This document shows, piece after piece, positions 16,014-26,000 of a stretch of 64,000 nt of DNA. The stretch covers positions 1,550,001 to 1,614,000 of the forward strand of contig NZ_CP077683.1 in assembly GCF_019063845.1 (NCBI RefSeq), in the 5' to 3' direction. Every line of letters begins with the position of its first letter. The stretch's first letter is position 1. Position numbers and translations under genes: made by a program. The notes under the pieces were generated by a model. That model was not told where the DNA came from. It did not search any database and saw nothing but the letters and a program-made list of their open reading frames with translations. Origin of the DNA: Geomonas subterranea. GTDB taxonomy: Bacteria; Desulfobacterota; Desulfuromonadia; Geobacterales; Geobacteraceae.

Positions 16014-19000
16014 CCCCCCAGCAGGTACTCGAAGTCCTCCCGCCCGATCGCCACCGCGCCTTCGTTTTCCGCGTCATCCAGGAGCGCGCGGTACAGCTTC
16101 AGCTTGCGCTTTTTCAGCTCCATCATCTTCTCCTCGATCGAGTGCCGCATCAGTAGCCTGGTGATGGTGACCTGCCGCTTCTGCCCGATCCTGTGGGCGC
16201 GGTCCGACGCCTGGCTCTCCACCGCCGGGTTCCACCAGGGATCGAGATGGAAGACGTAGGAGGCGCGGGTGAGGTTGAGCCCCTTCCCCCCAGCCTTCAG
16301 GCTCAAAAGGAACACCCCAGGCTCGGTAGACTCCTGGAAGTTCTGAACCAGCTCCTTTCTGCGGGCAACCGGGGTGGAGCCGTCCAGGCGCGAGGAGACG
16401 ATGCCGCGCTGGGAAAGCCCCTGCTGCACGATGTCCAGAAACGAGGTGAACTGCGAGAACACCAGCACGCTGTGACCTTCAGCGAAGAGTTCATGCAGCT
16501 GGTCGACCAGGAACTCCACCTTGGGAGAGCGGTCGGCGGCGTCGGGGAGGATGAGCCGGGAGCAGAGGCAGATCTGGCGCAGCTTGAGGATGGCGGTAAG
16601 GGCTATGATGCGCGCCTGTCCCGCGGAGTTGGAGCTGTACGCCCGCGCCACCGTCTCCCGGACCTCGGTCACGGTACGGGCGTAGAGCGCCTTCTGCCTG
16701 GGGCTCATCTCCAGGTAGATGTCGGTTTCCACCTTGGGGGGGAGCTCGGCCGCAATCATGTCCTTGGAGCGCCTGAGGATGAACGGATGCGTGCGCCTGA
16801 TCAGCGTCTCCAGGAACTCCCCACCCTCGCGCCCCATCTGTCTGCGGAACTGCTCGTAGGACCCCAGAAGGCCGGGAAGGGCCAGGTCCATGACGGAGAA
16901 GTACTCCCCCAGGTGGTTTTCCACCGGGGTGCCGGTCAGGGTGACCTTGAACCTCCCCTTGAGCCTGCGCACCGCGCCCGTCGTCTCCGCGTGGATGTTC
17001 TTCACCGCCTGGGCCTCGTCGAAGACGATGACGTGAAAGGGGATCTTGCTCAGGATCTCGACATCGCGCTGGATGACGCCGTAGCTCGTGAGGACGATGT
17101 CGAAGCCGGAGAACTCGGCGCGGCGTCCCTGGCCGCGGTAGACGCCGACCTTGAGCGCGGGATAGAAACGGGCCAGCTCGCTCTCCCAGTTGAAGATCAG
17201 CGTCGGTGGGACCACCACCAGGTGCGGCACGTCGGCCGGGAGCTGCGCGGCGATCCCCCCCTCCTTCAGTCCGGCGAGGAGCGCAATGGCCTGGATGGTC
17301 TTGCCAAGCCCCATGTCGTCGGCGAGACAGGCGCCGAAGCGATGCTCGTACAAAAAGGCGAGCCAGCTGTAACCCTCGAGCTGGTAGTTGCGCAGGGTGG
17401 CCTTCAGCTCCGCCGGAGGCGAGCGCCGCGGGATGCTCTCGAACCGGGTCAGGCTCTCGAAGATCCGCTCGTCCTCCAGGGAAAGGAGCACCCGTACCCC
17501 GTTTCTTCTGAGTGTGATCCAGTCAAGGATCTGCAGGCGGGGCACCCGCACCACCTCGCGCTTGGCGTGGGGGGCGAAGAGCGCCAGGGTATTGCAGGTC
17601 ACCGGATCGAGCACGAACAGGGAATTCCCCCTGCGGAAGACGCCACCCCCCTGCAAAGCGTCCAGCAGTGCCGCCTCGTCCACCAGTTCACCGTCGGCGC
17701 GGATCTCGGGGCGCAGCTCGAACCAGTCGATGCTGGAGCGGGTGGCGTCCAGCGTGAAGGTCCAGGAGGCGGTCTGCAGGTCTTCCCCGGCCAGGGCCAG
17801 GGCGAAACCTTCGGCGGCGAGGGCGCTCTTCAGTTCCGAGAGCTGGCGCATCAGGGTCTTTCGTTCAACAGAAAAGCCCCCCGCCTCCCCGGCCTGCCAG
17901 AATACGTCGAAGCCCAGGTGCCCCGCCAGAAGCTCCAGCAGTCTCCCCTGGCGCTCGACGGCGACGGCCACCGAAAGCCATTCCCCCTCTTCCGAGAGCT
18001 GCAGCATCGTGGTCGGCCGCGACACCTCCTGGGTGAATTCCGTGATCACCGCGCGCGCCTCGGATTTCACCCCGCGTTTGTAGAACTCGGCCCCTTCCAG
18101 CGCCTGGCGCACCACCCGGTCCCGATCGCCCAGGGTGGCGGCTCCCAGCGCCGCGAAACAGGCCCTTATGATGGCCGCCACCCGTTTCTTCGCCTTGAGC
18201 GGCTGCGGGAATGACGCGCGTCCGGCGGCGTTGAAGAAACGGAAGGCCGTGGGGGAAAGGGGGAAGATGATTCCCCCGGCGACCCCCTCCGCGGCAAGCG
18301 ACGAGGGGTCGGAAAGGTCAACGATGTTCAGCCGGTAGCGCGGCTCCACCGGCGCGGGGAGAACCGGTGCGCCGGACCGGGAAACGACCACCCGGCGGGT
18401 GAGCTCTTCATCACTGCCGCCGCCGAGATCGAAGTGAACGGCGTTGAAGCCGGAGGCGGGGAACCGGAGCGTGCCGTCATCATCCGCAGACGGGACCACC
18501 CCCTGCTGTGCCAGCCGCTGGGCGAGAGCCGCGTGGAGGAGGGAGGCTGTATCGTCGACCTTCTGGATGACGCCGCGCGCGAGGTCGAAATAGTACCCCT
18601 GGTGGATGAAAGATTCCTCTCCCTCGAAGGTGGCGCCATCCTCCAGCGAGAGCCTGGCCGTGACCTCATCCTGGTGCAGGTCGAGGTGCAGCAACACCGT
18701 GCGCTGCAGCGACGGGTCGAAGTACAGCGGCAGCGGGGCGTTCGGGGCGAGGTACACGATGGGGAACCTGCCACGGAAACGGGAGAGGAATTCCTCGATA
18801 CAGCGGCCGCGCAGCGCCGAAGAGTTGAGCAACCGCAGGAACTCGCGGATCGAGGCGGGAAGCGCCACGTCGTACAGGGCGACAGGGACCTGGTCCAGCA
18901 TGAGGCGCATGCGCAGCGTCCCCTGCTGCCGGTCCAGCACCAGGGCATAGCCGCTCTCGGTCACCGGCGCCCCCTCCTCGTCCGGGGCGCACTGCACCGG

Positions 19001-19468
19001 CGCGGCGGCGAGGGTGGCGCGAATCCCCTGCAGGTAATCGTGGGGGAGTTGCAACATCGGAAAGGACGCGGGAGCGAGGGCTTTTTTCAGGGTGGCGAGG
19101 GCGGCGACCAGGTGGGGGCAACGGCCGTGGGGGCTCCAGGCGCCGCAGTCGCAGGCGCTGGAGAATTCGCCCTGTGCCAGGGAGAGAGAGACACGGCAGG
19201 AGACATCCGCATCGCGGAGCTCGACCTCGAGGACGTTGCCGTCCTTTTGCCAGCTCACCCCGCAGACAGGTTTCCTCTTGCACAGCTCGAAGCCGTTGAA
19301 GAGGTGCACCTTGTCCGCGAGCGCGTAGATACCCGCCGCAGGCATCTGGAAGAGGTGCCGCAGCAGGGGGATGCCCATGATGTCGATCAAGTCGTCTTCT
19401 CCCGGCAGGGTGAACAGTAACGGATCGTTCAAGTTAGCAGAAAGAGATGCCAAATACAACCACGCCAT
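16010..19468 (-). CDS. SNF2/RapA-type helicase with SWIM zinc finger
   Basis: The 1152-residue protein carries an N-terminal SWIM finger (CDCGAWSPHGRCPHLVAAL, residues about 95-113), a long non-catalytic middle, and a SNF2 ATPase in the C-terminal 480 residues with DDMGLGKTIQA (Walker A), DEAQAVKN (Walker B), LTGTPVEN, SLKAGGKGLNLT and DRAHRIGQKRQ. It should be a DNA- or nucleoprotein-translocating ATPase in the cytosol. This SWIM-SNF2 layout is widespread in bacteria and is not tied to one process. No nuclease or methylase partner is adjacent. Confidence 0.93.
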   Translation of the reverse strand: MAWLYLASLSANLNDPLLFTLPGEDDLIDIMGIPLLRHLFQMPAAGIYALADKVHLFNGFELCKRKPVCGVSWQKDGNVLEVELRDADVSCRVSLSLAQGEFSSACDCGAWSPHGRCPHLVAALATLKKALAPASFPMLQLPHDYLQGIRATLAAAPVQCAPDEEGAPVTESGYALVLDRQQGTLRMRLMLDQVPVALYDVALPASIREFLRLLNSSALRGRCIEEFLSRFRGRFPIVYLAPNAPLPLYFDPSLQRTVLLHLDLHQDEVTARLSLEDGATFEGEESFIHQGYYFDLARGVIQKVDDTASLLHAALAQRLAQQGVVPSADDDGTLRFPASGFNAVHFDLGGGSDEELTRRVVVSRSGAPVLPAPVEPRYRLNIVDLSDPSSLAAEGVAGGIIFPLSPTAFRFFNAAGRASFPQPLKAKKRVAAIIRACFAALGAATLGDRDRVVRQALEGAEFYKRGVKSEARAVITEFTQEVSRPTTMLQLSEEGEWLSVAVAVERQGRLLELLAGHLGFDVFWQAGEAGGFSVERKTLMRQLSELKSALAAEGFALALAGEDLQTASWTFTLDATRSSIDWFELRPEIRADGELVDEAALLDALQGGGVFRRGNSLFVLDPVTCNTLALFAPHAKREVVRVPRLQILDWITLRRNGVRVLLSLEDERIFESLTRFESIPRRSPPAELKATLRNYQLEGYSWLAFLYEHRFGACLADDMGLGKTIQAIALLAGLKEGGIAAQLPADVPHLVVVPPTLIFNWESELARFYPALKVGVYRGQGRRAEFSGFDIVLTSYGVIQRDVEILSKIPFHVIVFDEAQAVKNIHAETTGAVRRLKGRFKVTLTGTPVENHLGEYFSVMDLALPGLLGSYEQFRRQMGREGGEFLETLIRRTHPFILRRSKDMIAAELPPKVETDIYLEMSPRQKALYARTVTEVRETVARAYSSNSAGQARIIALTAILKLRQICLCSRLILPDAADRSPKVEFLVDQLHELFAEGHSVLVFSQFTSFLDIVQQGLSQRGIVSSRLDGSTPVARRKELVQNFQESTEPGVFLLSLKAGGKGLNLTRASYVFHLDPWWNPAVESQASDRAHRIGQKRQVTITRLLMRHSIEEKMMELKKRKLKLYRALLDDAENEGAVAIGREDFEYLLGG

Positions 19469-19599
19469 GTGCAGGAATCAACAAGGAGCCGCGCGAGCCG
19501 GCGCCGGGACCGGTACGAGGACGACGATTCGTATGGGCTGAGGGGGGTTATGGGAGCGGGGAGCGATGCGAAGAAGGAGCGGCGCGGGACAAAAAAAAT

Positions 19600-19625
19600 G
19601 GGGGACGGTCTCGAATCCGTCCCCC
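19600..19625. repeat. REP-like hairpin
   Basis: GGGGGACGG at 19600-19608 pairs with CCGTCCCCC at 19617-19625. The A-rich 5' flank resembles short palindromes that in many Geobacter-like genomes are linked to REP-associated transposases. No transposase is present here. Confidence 0.5.
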
Positions 19626-19644
19626 TAAAAAGGAGACCCAGGAG

Positions 19645-19680
19645 TGTGTTCCGGGGTGTTAATTAACAATATCGGACACA
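19645..19680. repeat. AT-centred palindrome near the end of nudC
   Basis: TGTTAATTAACA at 19657-19668 is a perfect 12-base palindrome nested in an imperfect outer repeat (TGTGTTCCG and CGGACACA). It could be an operator, or a relic of the mobile repeat next to it. No regulator is adjacent, so its role is open. Confidence 0.4.
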
Positions 19681-19705
19681 GATCCCGGGACTTTAATTAT
19701 TTTTT

Positions 19706-20557
19706 TCACCCGAGGGAGTCACCCAGGGCGAAGTTGTCGATGATCCAGCGGGCGATGCTCCGTTTTGGGGGAAGCGCCGGAGGCATGCGCTCCCTGGTGA
19801 ACCACCGGGCGTCCTCGAGTTCGTCCTCCTCGACGGCGATCTCGCCCGACTCGTAGCGCGCCACGAACCCGGCCATGAGCTGGCTGGGAAAGGGCCAGTT
19901 CTGGCTCCCCACGTAGCGGACGTCGCTCACCTTCAGCCCGGTCTCCTCGAACACCTCGCGCGCCACGCACTCCTCGAGTGACTCGCCGAAATCGACGAAA
20001 CCGGCGACAAGGCTGTAGCGCCCCTCCGCCCACTCCGGCTTGCGGGCCAGCAGGAATTCCTCTCCGCGCCTGATCAGCACTATCACGCAGGGATGGATAT
20101 GGGGATAATGCTCGTGGCCGCAGCCGCCGCAGCGCTTGCCCCAGGTGGGGGCGATGCGGGTCATGTCGCCGCTGCCGCAGCGCGAGCAGTGCCGGCTCAA
20201 CTTCTCCCAGTGGAGGATCTGCCGGGCGACCCCGTACAGGGTCGCCAACTGGTCGGGGAGCTCGGTCCAGGAGACGGCCTGCAGCCCCTGCGGCACGGCC
20301 TCATCCCTGGCGAGGGTGAAAACCCGCACCGGAGCGCCGTCCCACGCGCCGAAACGCAAGGCCCGACCGTCATCCGAGAGCGGTTCGGGAAGCTCGCCGC
20401 GGTGCAGATCCCCTTCCCGCAACAGGAGCGTGTCCCCCTGCAGCAGCACCCAGTATCCCGGGCCGTCCGCGGACGCGGCGTCGGGCTTCATCTGGGTGAA
20501 CCTGGTCCTGATGATCTCACCGTTGAACGGGAGGTTGACGGTCTCGGGGTATGACAT
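19706..20557 (-). CDS. nudC: NADH pyrophosphatase / decapping hydrolase NudC
   Basis: The 283-residue protein has a four-Cys zinc ribbon (CSRCGSGD and RCGGCGHEHYP), the Nudix box starting GFVDFGESLEECVAREVFEE and the NudC hallmark SQNWPFPSQLM after it. It hydrolyses NAD(H) and removes NAD caps from RNA in the cytosol. The hallmark reads SQNWPFP where many members have SQPWPFP, a mild variation. It is divergent from aguA. Confidence 0.93.
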   Translation of the reverse strand: MSYPETVNLPFNGEIIRTRFTQMKPDAASADGPGYWVLLQGDTLLLREGDLHRGELPEPLSDDGRALRFGAWDGAPVRVFTLARDEAVPQGLQAVSWTELPDQLATLYGVARQILHWEKLSRHCSRCGSGDMTRIAPTWGKRCGGCGHEHYPHIHPCVIVLIRRGEEFLLARKPEWAEGRYSLVAGFVDFGESLEECVAREVFEETGLKVSDVRYVGSQNWPFPSQLMAGFVARYESGEIAVEEDELEDARWFTRERMPPALPPKRSIARWIIDNFALGDSLG

Positions 20558-20653
20558 GCTTCGGCTCCTGTACCTGGCTTGTTGCTTGACTGGCGTGCAT
20601 CATACAGGAACCGTTCGAGGAAGCAATCCCCCTTTTCTTTCAAACCATTTAAC

Positions 20654-20682
20654 TTGATTGGCTTCGCGCGCTATGTTACTTT
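20654..20682 (+). promoter_or_regulatory. possible promoter of aguA
   Basis: TTGATT at 20654-20659 and TACTTT at 20677-20682 are 17 bases apart and lie about 50 bases before the GTG start. The -10 box is a weak match. Confidence 0.35.
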
Positions 20683-20732
20683 TTTCGTTCGCCAATACCC
20701 CGGCCGCGGCGCGGCCGAAAGCAGGAGATCAC

Positions 20733-21761
20733 GTGACTCAGAATAGGAGATTACCGGCGGAGTGGGAACTCCAGGACGGCGTGCTGATGGCATGGCCGCA
20801 CGAAGCCAGCGACTGGCTCCCCTACCTGGACCAGGTCCGGCCCGTCTTCGCCGCCATCGCAAGCACCATCAGCCAGTTCGAGAGAGTCGTGATAGCCGCC
20901 GACGATCCCGACCAGGTCCGCGAGGAGCTGCAGGCGGCGGGAGCCGACCTGGAACAGGTCAGGATCCTCCCGGTTGAAACCAACGACACCTGGGCCAGGG
21001 ACTTCGGCCCCATCACCGTGCTGGAGGAGGGCGCCGCGAGGCTGCTCAACTTCGGCTTCAACGGCTGGGGCCTCAAGTTCCCCTCCGACCTCGACAACCG
21101 CATCAACAAGACGCTGCAGGGACAGGGCGTATGGAACGCCCCGCTCGACACCGTCGGGCTGATCCTCGAGGGTGGGAGCATCGAGAGCGACGGCAAAGGG
21201 ACCATCCTCACCACCGAGGAGTGCCTGATGAACGACAACCGCAACCCGCACCTGACCCGCGAGGAGCTCGAGGAGGAGCTGCACGGCCTGTTCGGCAGCG
21301 ACCGGTTTCTGTGGCTCTCCAACGGGTACCTGGCCGGCGACGACACCGATTCCCACGTCGACACCCTGGCGCGCATCTGCCCCGACGACACCATCGCCTA
21401 CGTGCGCTGCGATGACCCGGAGGACGAGCATTACCCGGCCCTGAAGGCCATGGAGGAGGAGATCCTCGCCTTCCGCACCCGGGGCGGCCGGCCGTACCGC
21501 GCCATCCCCCTCCCCTGGCCGAGCGCGGTGTACGACGAGGAGGGGCAGAGGCTTCCGGCCACCTACGCCAACTTCCTGGTTATCAACGGCGCCGTGCTGG
21601 TGCCGACCTACCAGGACAAGAACGACGCCGCCGCGCTGGTCGCGGTAGGCGAGGCGTTCCCGGGATACGAGATCATCGGAATCGACTGTCTTCCGCTCAT
21701 CCTGCAGCACGGCTCGCTGCACTGCGTGACCATGCAGCTCCCCAAGGGGACGCTCAGGTAG
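20733..21761 (+). CDS. aguA: agmatine deiminase
   Basis: The 342-residue protein of the porphyromonas-type peptidyl-arginine deiminase fold shows WARDFGP, GLILEGGSIESDG, DSHVDTLARI (His) and the C-terminal nucleophile in LHCVTMQLP (Cys331). It converts agmatine to N-carbamoylputrescine and ammonia. The GTG start at 20733 has AGGAGA at proper spacing and gives a normal length, while an upstream in-frame ATG at 20658 has none. aguB follows, so putrescine synthesis from agmatine is encoded together. Confidence 0.95.
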   Translation: MTQNRRLPAEWELQDGVLMAWPHEASDWLPYLDQVRPVFAAIASTISQFERVVIAADDPDQVREELQAAGADLEQVRILPVETNDTWARDFGPITVLEEGAARLLNFGFNGWGLKFPSDLDNRINKTLQGQGVWNAPLDTVGLILEGGSIESDGKGTILTTEECLMNDNRNPHLTREELEEELHGLFGSDRFLWLSNGYLAGDDTDSHVDTLARICPDDTIAYVRCDDPEDEHYPALKAMEEEILAFRTRGGRPYRAIPLPWPSAVYDEEGQRLPATYANFLVINGAVLVPTYQDKNDAAALVAVGEAFPGYEIIGIDCLPLILQHGSLHCVTMQLPKGTLR

Positions 21762-21817
21762 GAGCGCGGCCGGTCGCACCCATTGCGCTGCCAGCCTGCC
21801 TGCGCAGGAGAAAAACC

Positions 21818-21958
21818 GGGCGAATGATTATTCGCCCCTACAGGTCGGTGTCGCACTCAGGTAGAGGGGAAGCAGGGCGAATATTATCCCCCCTACGAGC
21901 GCCAATGTTGCACCCGCCTCCCCACAGGACAACTGTAGGGGCGAATAATCATTCGCCC
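21818..21958. mobile_element. MITE-like element with 26-bp perfect inverted repeats
   Basis: The 26 bases at 21818-21843 are the exact reverse complement of those at 21933-21958. Each arm is itself a hairpin (GGGCGAAT and ATTCGCCC around four bases), and a decayed third copy lies at 21875-21898. The 141-base unit has no reading frame of its own and lies between aguA and aguB, so it would be transcribed with them. It looks like a non-autonomous mobile palindrome; the mobilising enzyme is not in the window. Confidence 0.8.
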
Positions 21959-22000
21959 CCCTCGACAGCAGCACCGGTAATTAAGGACGGAGAGAAGAAC

Positions 22001-22882
22001 ATGAACCAACTGAAAGTAGCCCTCGTACAGCAGGCCCTGAAGGCTGGGCGCGACCAGATGGTGGCCGCCACCATCGACAGGATCCGCGAGGCCGCCGCGC
22101 GGGGAGCGCGGCTCGTGGTGCTCCAGGAGCTGCACACCGGCAGCTACTTCTGCCAGACCGAGGACACCGCCTGCTTCGACGTCGCCGAGACCATCCCCGG
22201 CCCCTCCACCGAACAGTTCGGCGCCGTCGCCCGCGAACTCGGCATCGTCATCGTGACGTCGCTGTTCGAGCGCCGCGCGCCGGGGCTGTACCACAACACG
22301 GCGGTCGTGCTGGAGAAAGACGGCAGCATCGCCGGAAAGTACCGCAAGATGCACATCCCCGATGACCCGGCGTTCTACGAGAAGTTCTACTTCACTCCCG
22401 GCGACCTCGGTTTCGAGCCGGTCCAGACCTCGGTCGGCAAGCTGGGCGTCCTGGTCTGCTGGGACCAGTGGTATCCGGAAGCGGCGCGCCTGATGGCGCT
22501 TGCCGGCGCCGACCTCCTCATCTACCCGACCGCCATCGGCTGGGACCCGCGGGACGAGGCGGCCGAGCAGCAGCGCCAACTGGACGCCTGGGTCACCGTG
22601 CAGCGCGCCCATGCCGTCGCCAACGGCATCCCGGTGGTCAGCGTTAACCGCGTCGGCTTCGAGGCCGATCCGAGCGGCGCCGGCGCCGGCATCAAGTTCT
22701 GGGGCTCCAGCTTCGCGGCCGGCCCGCAGGGTGAATTCCTGGTTCGCGCCGGCGAGGAGGAGGAACTCCTGGTGGTCGATCTCGACATGCGCCGCAGCGA
22801 GGATGTGCGCCGCATCTGGCCGTTTTTGCGCGACCGCCGCATCGACGCTTACGGCGATCTGGTCAAACGCTACCGGGACTAG
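22001..22882 (+). CDS. aguB: N-carbamoylputrescine amidase
   Basis: The 293-residue nitrilase-superfamily protein has the triad Glu in VVLQELHTGSYF, Lys in YRKMHIPDDP and Cys153 in VLVCWDQWYPE. HIPDDPAFYEKFYF and the C-terminal DRRIDAYGDL are typical of carbamoylputrescine amidases. It releases putrescine, CO2 and ammonia from the AguA product. The start at 22001 follows GGAGAG; upstream in-frame codons lie within the mobile repeat. Confidence 0.95.
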   Translation: MNQLKVALVQQALKAGRDQMVAATIDRIREAAARGARLVVLQELHTGSYFCQTEDTACFDVAETIPGPSTEQFGAVARELGIVIVTSLFERRAPGLYHNTAVVLEKDGSIAGKYRKMHIPDDPAFYEKFYFTPGDLGFEPVQTSVGKLGVLVCWDQWYPEAARLMALAGADLLIYPTAIGWDPRDEAAEQQRQLDAWVTVQRAHAVANGIPVVSVNRVGFEADPSGAGAGIKFWGSSFAAGPQGEFLVRAGEEEELLVVDLDMRRSEDVRRIWPFLRDRRIDAYGDLVKRYRD

Positions 22883-22912
22883 CCGGGGGAACCACGTCCC
22901 CCGCCCTGTCTG

Positions 22913-23030
22913 CTCCCCTCGCCCGCCGGGAGAGGGGCCGGGGGTGAGGGCGCCGCACCAGGCGAGATGGTGCCATACGGCACCCCCCTCCCCTCCCTTC
23001 GCGCTCCCTCTCCCATCGGGAGGGAGCGCA
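22913..23030. repeat. dispersed intergenic palindrome, copy 2, with extra hairpin
   Basis: 22913-22950 matches the dispersed repeat (CTCCCCTC, GGGAGAGGGGCC, GGGTGAGGG). A second hairpin at about 23003-23029 pairs GCTCCCTCTCCC with GGGAGGGAGCGC. They fill the gap between aguB and the SNF2 gene. Confidence 0.7.
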
Positions 23031-23058
23031 TTTCCAACCGGCACGCAGAGGTCCATAG

Positions 23059-26000
23059 GTGACTCACCCCAGAACACCACACCCCCAGCCGCGTGACCTC
23101 CTGGCCCGCTGCACCCCTGAACAGTCGGCGCTGGTCCAGCTTCTCTCGGTCATCCACGCGCCTCTCTCCAAGCACGTACTGCTCAACATCATCAAAAAGA
23201 CCGGGCTTCCCGCACCTCCCGGACGAAGCTACACCGGCCTGGTCCTCGCCGAGATGCTAGAGGAGCTGAAGAACCAGAACCTGATCCGTCACAGCGGCGA
23301 AGGAATCTCCTGCTCCCCCGAGGTGGCGCACGCCGCCACGCTGCAGGCCATATGTGCCGGCCGCTTCGAAACGTTGGTCCACACCGTCCTCGCCGAGATC
23401 CCCATGGTCTCCAACTGGGGGAGCAACTTCTACCGGCTGTCGGCCCACGCCATGCGCGACGTGCGCATCGGCGTCTACCGCAAGGACGCCCGCGCCGCCC
23501 TGGAAGCGGCGGAGCGCTACCTGCGCCAGTTCCCCTACGAGGCCCAGCGCTGCCACCCCCTCGACGCGGCCTGCTTCCACCCCTTCGACGAGACCTGGTT
23601 CCGCTCCCTTCCCATGGCCTTGCAGGCGGCCGCCCTGGCGGCGCACCTGCTCTCGGCCCGGGGGGCGCTCACCCCCGCGCAGGAACCTTTCCAGGTGCTG
23701 GCGGACCTGGCGGCTCGCCCCGATGCCCCGCTGTTCCTGCTTGACCTCTATTGCCTGGAACTGTTATGGCGGGACCGCGCTGACGACGCCGAGGCCGCCG
23801 CGGCCGAGCGCTGCAGTTCGACCCAGATCGCCGTACTGGCCTGCTGTGCGCTGCAGCGTGGCCTCTACGACCGCTCCGTGGAGCTGTTCCGCGCCGCCCT
23901 GACCGCCCTGCGCAAGGAAACCGGGAAAAGAAAAGCGTACCTGGACGACGGCACCGGCCCCTTTTTCATCCTGGCCCTCCTCGCCACCGAGCACCCCAAA
24001 CACCTCGAAGAAGCGGCGGAACTGTGCGGCTTCATCGTCGCCAAGCGGGAGTGGCCCGACCAGGAGGTGTACCACGTCCTGCACGGCGTGATCGCGGAAC
24101 GGCAAGGCGGACGCAGCAGCAAGGAGTTACAGGAGGCGTCGCTGCAGCGCTCCCCGCAAAGTCCGCTGCACGCCCTGTTCCGGCTGATGGCGCTGTACTG
24201 GTGCGCCAGCGACAAACGCCCGGCGGAGGCGCGCAAGCTGGGCGCCCTGGTGCAGCGGCTGAAGGATGCCGGCCAGCTCTGGCTCGCCCGCGAGATCGAG
24301 CAGGCCGGCGCGGCGGAACCCTCCCCTGGCGCGGCGCCCTCGACTGCAGCGGCACGGATTCCTCTTTGTGACTCCCTCGCCCCGGTCGAGTCCTGGCAAA
24401 GTGCGATCTCCGCCCTCTTGCGCCTGAACGCCGACGACGCCGTCGACGCGGAAGGGCCGCAGTCGCGCCTGATCTGGCATTTCGAAGAGCTGCGCGGCTT
24501 CTTCCAGATCACCCCCAGGGAACAGAAGCAGGGGCCCAGCGGCAAGTGGAGCGCCGGACGCAACGTGTCGCTCAAGCGGCTGGTGGAAGAGACCGAGAGC
24601 CTCGATTATCTCACCCCGCAGGACCTGCTCATCTGCGGCTGCATCAAGAAGGAGCGCGGCACCGGCTACTACGGCCGCGAAAGCTACCAGCTGGACCAGG
24701 ACCAGGCGGTGCCGCTCATGATCGGTCACCCGCACGTTTACCTGGATGCCGCCGCGTCGGTGCGCCTGGAGCTGGTGCATGGCGAACCGGAACTGCAACT
24801 CACCACCCAGGGGGAGTTCCTGCAACTGCAGCTCTTCCCCCCTTTCCAGCAGGATCAAAAGCTCTACCTCCAGAAAGAGACGCCGACCCGCATCAAGGTT
24901 TACCAGGCCAAAAACGAGTACAAGAAGATCGCGGCCATCATCGGCGCCGGTCTCAGGGTGCCGGTACGGGCCAAGGACCAGGCACTGGCGGCGATCAACT
25001 CCCTGGCATCGGTTCTCACCGTCCACTCGGACGTCGGCATCGAATCGACCGGGCAGGTAAGCGGCGATGCCACCCCGCACTTCCACCTGCTTCCCTACCA
25101 GGCAGGGTTACGGCTGCAGATCCTGGTGCGCCCCTTCTCCGATGCCGGCCCCTACTTCCGCCCCGGCACCGGTGGCGAGACCGTCCTCGCCGAGGTCGAC
25201 GGGAAACGGCTGCAGTGCAAGCGGGACCTGAAGCTCGAGGAGGAGCGCGCCGCTGCTGCCCTCTCACCGTTGACCGCGCTGGCGGAGAGCGACGAGAACG
25301 AGGGAGAGTGGCTGGTCCCCGGGACCGAGAGCGCGCTGGAGCTCTTGCTGCAGTTGCAGTCGCTTGGGGAGACGATCCGGGTCTCCTGGCCGCAGGGGGC
25401 GCGCTTCAAGATAAAACAGACGGTTACCCCCGGACAGTGCAAGCTTTCCGTGAGACAGGCCAAGGACTATTTCGAGATCGAGGGAGAGGTGAAGATCAAC
25501 GAGGGGCTGGCGCTCGATCTGCGCCAGTTGGTGGATCTCGCCCGCAACGCGCAGGGACGTTTCGTGGAACTGGGCGACGGCGAATTCCTCGCCCTCTCCT
25601 CGCAACTGCGACGCTATCTGGACGACTTGACCGCCTGCGCGGACCCAAGCGGCGCCGCCTTCCGCTTCCATCCCCTCGCCTCGTCCCTGTTCGAGGATTT
25701 CACCGCAGCGGCGGGCGAATTCCAAGCCGACCGCTACTGGCGTGACCAGGTGCAACGGATACGCGAGACGGAATCGTTTCGGCCGCAGTTGCCGGCCACC
25801 TTGCAGGCGGAACTGCGCGGCTACCAGGTGGAGGGCTTCAACTGGCTCAACCGCCTTGCCTACTGGGGCGTGGGCGCCTGCCTCGCCGACGACATGGGGC
25901 TGGGAAAGACGGTCCAGGCGCTGGCCCAGATCCTCAGCATGGCGCCGCAAGGCCCATCCTTGGTGGTCGCGCCCACCTCGGTCTGCCTGAACTGGGACAG

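Noticed and set aside
19447-19666. Plus-strand frames between the SNF2 and nudC genes
   Set aside because: They cross REP-like palindromes, are very basic and lack ribosome sites.
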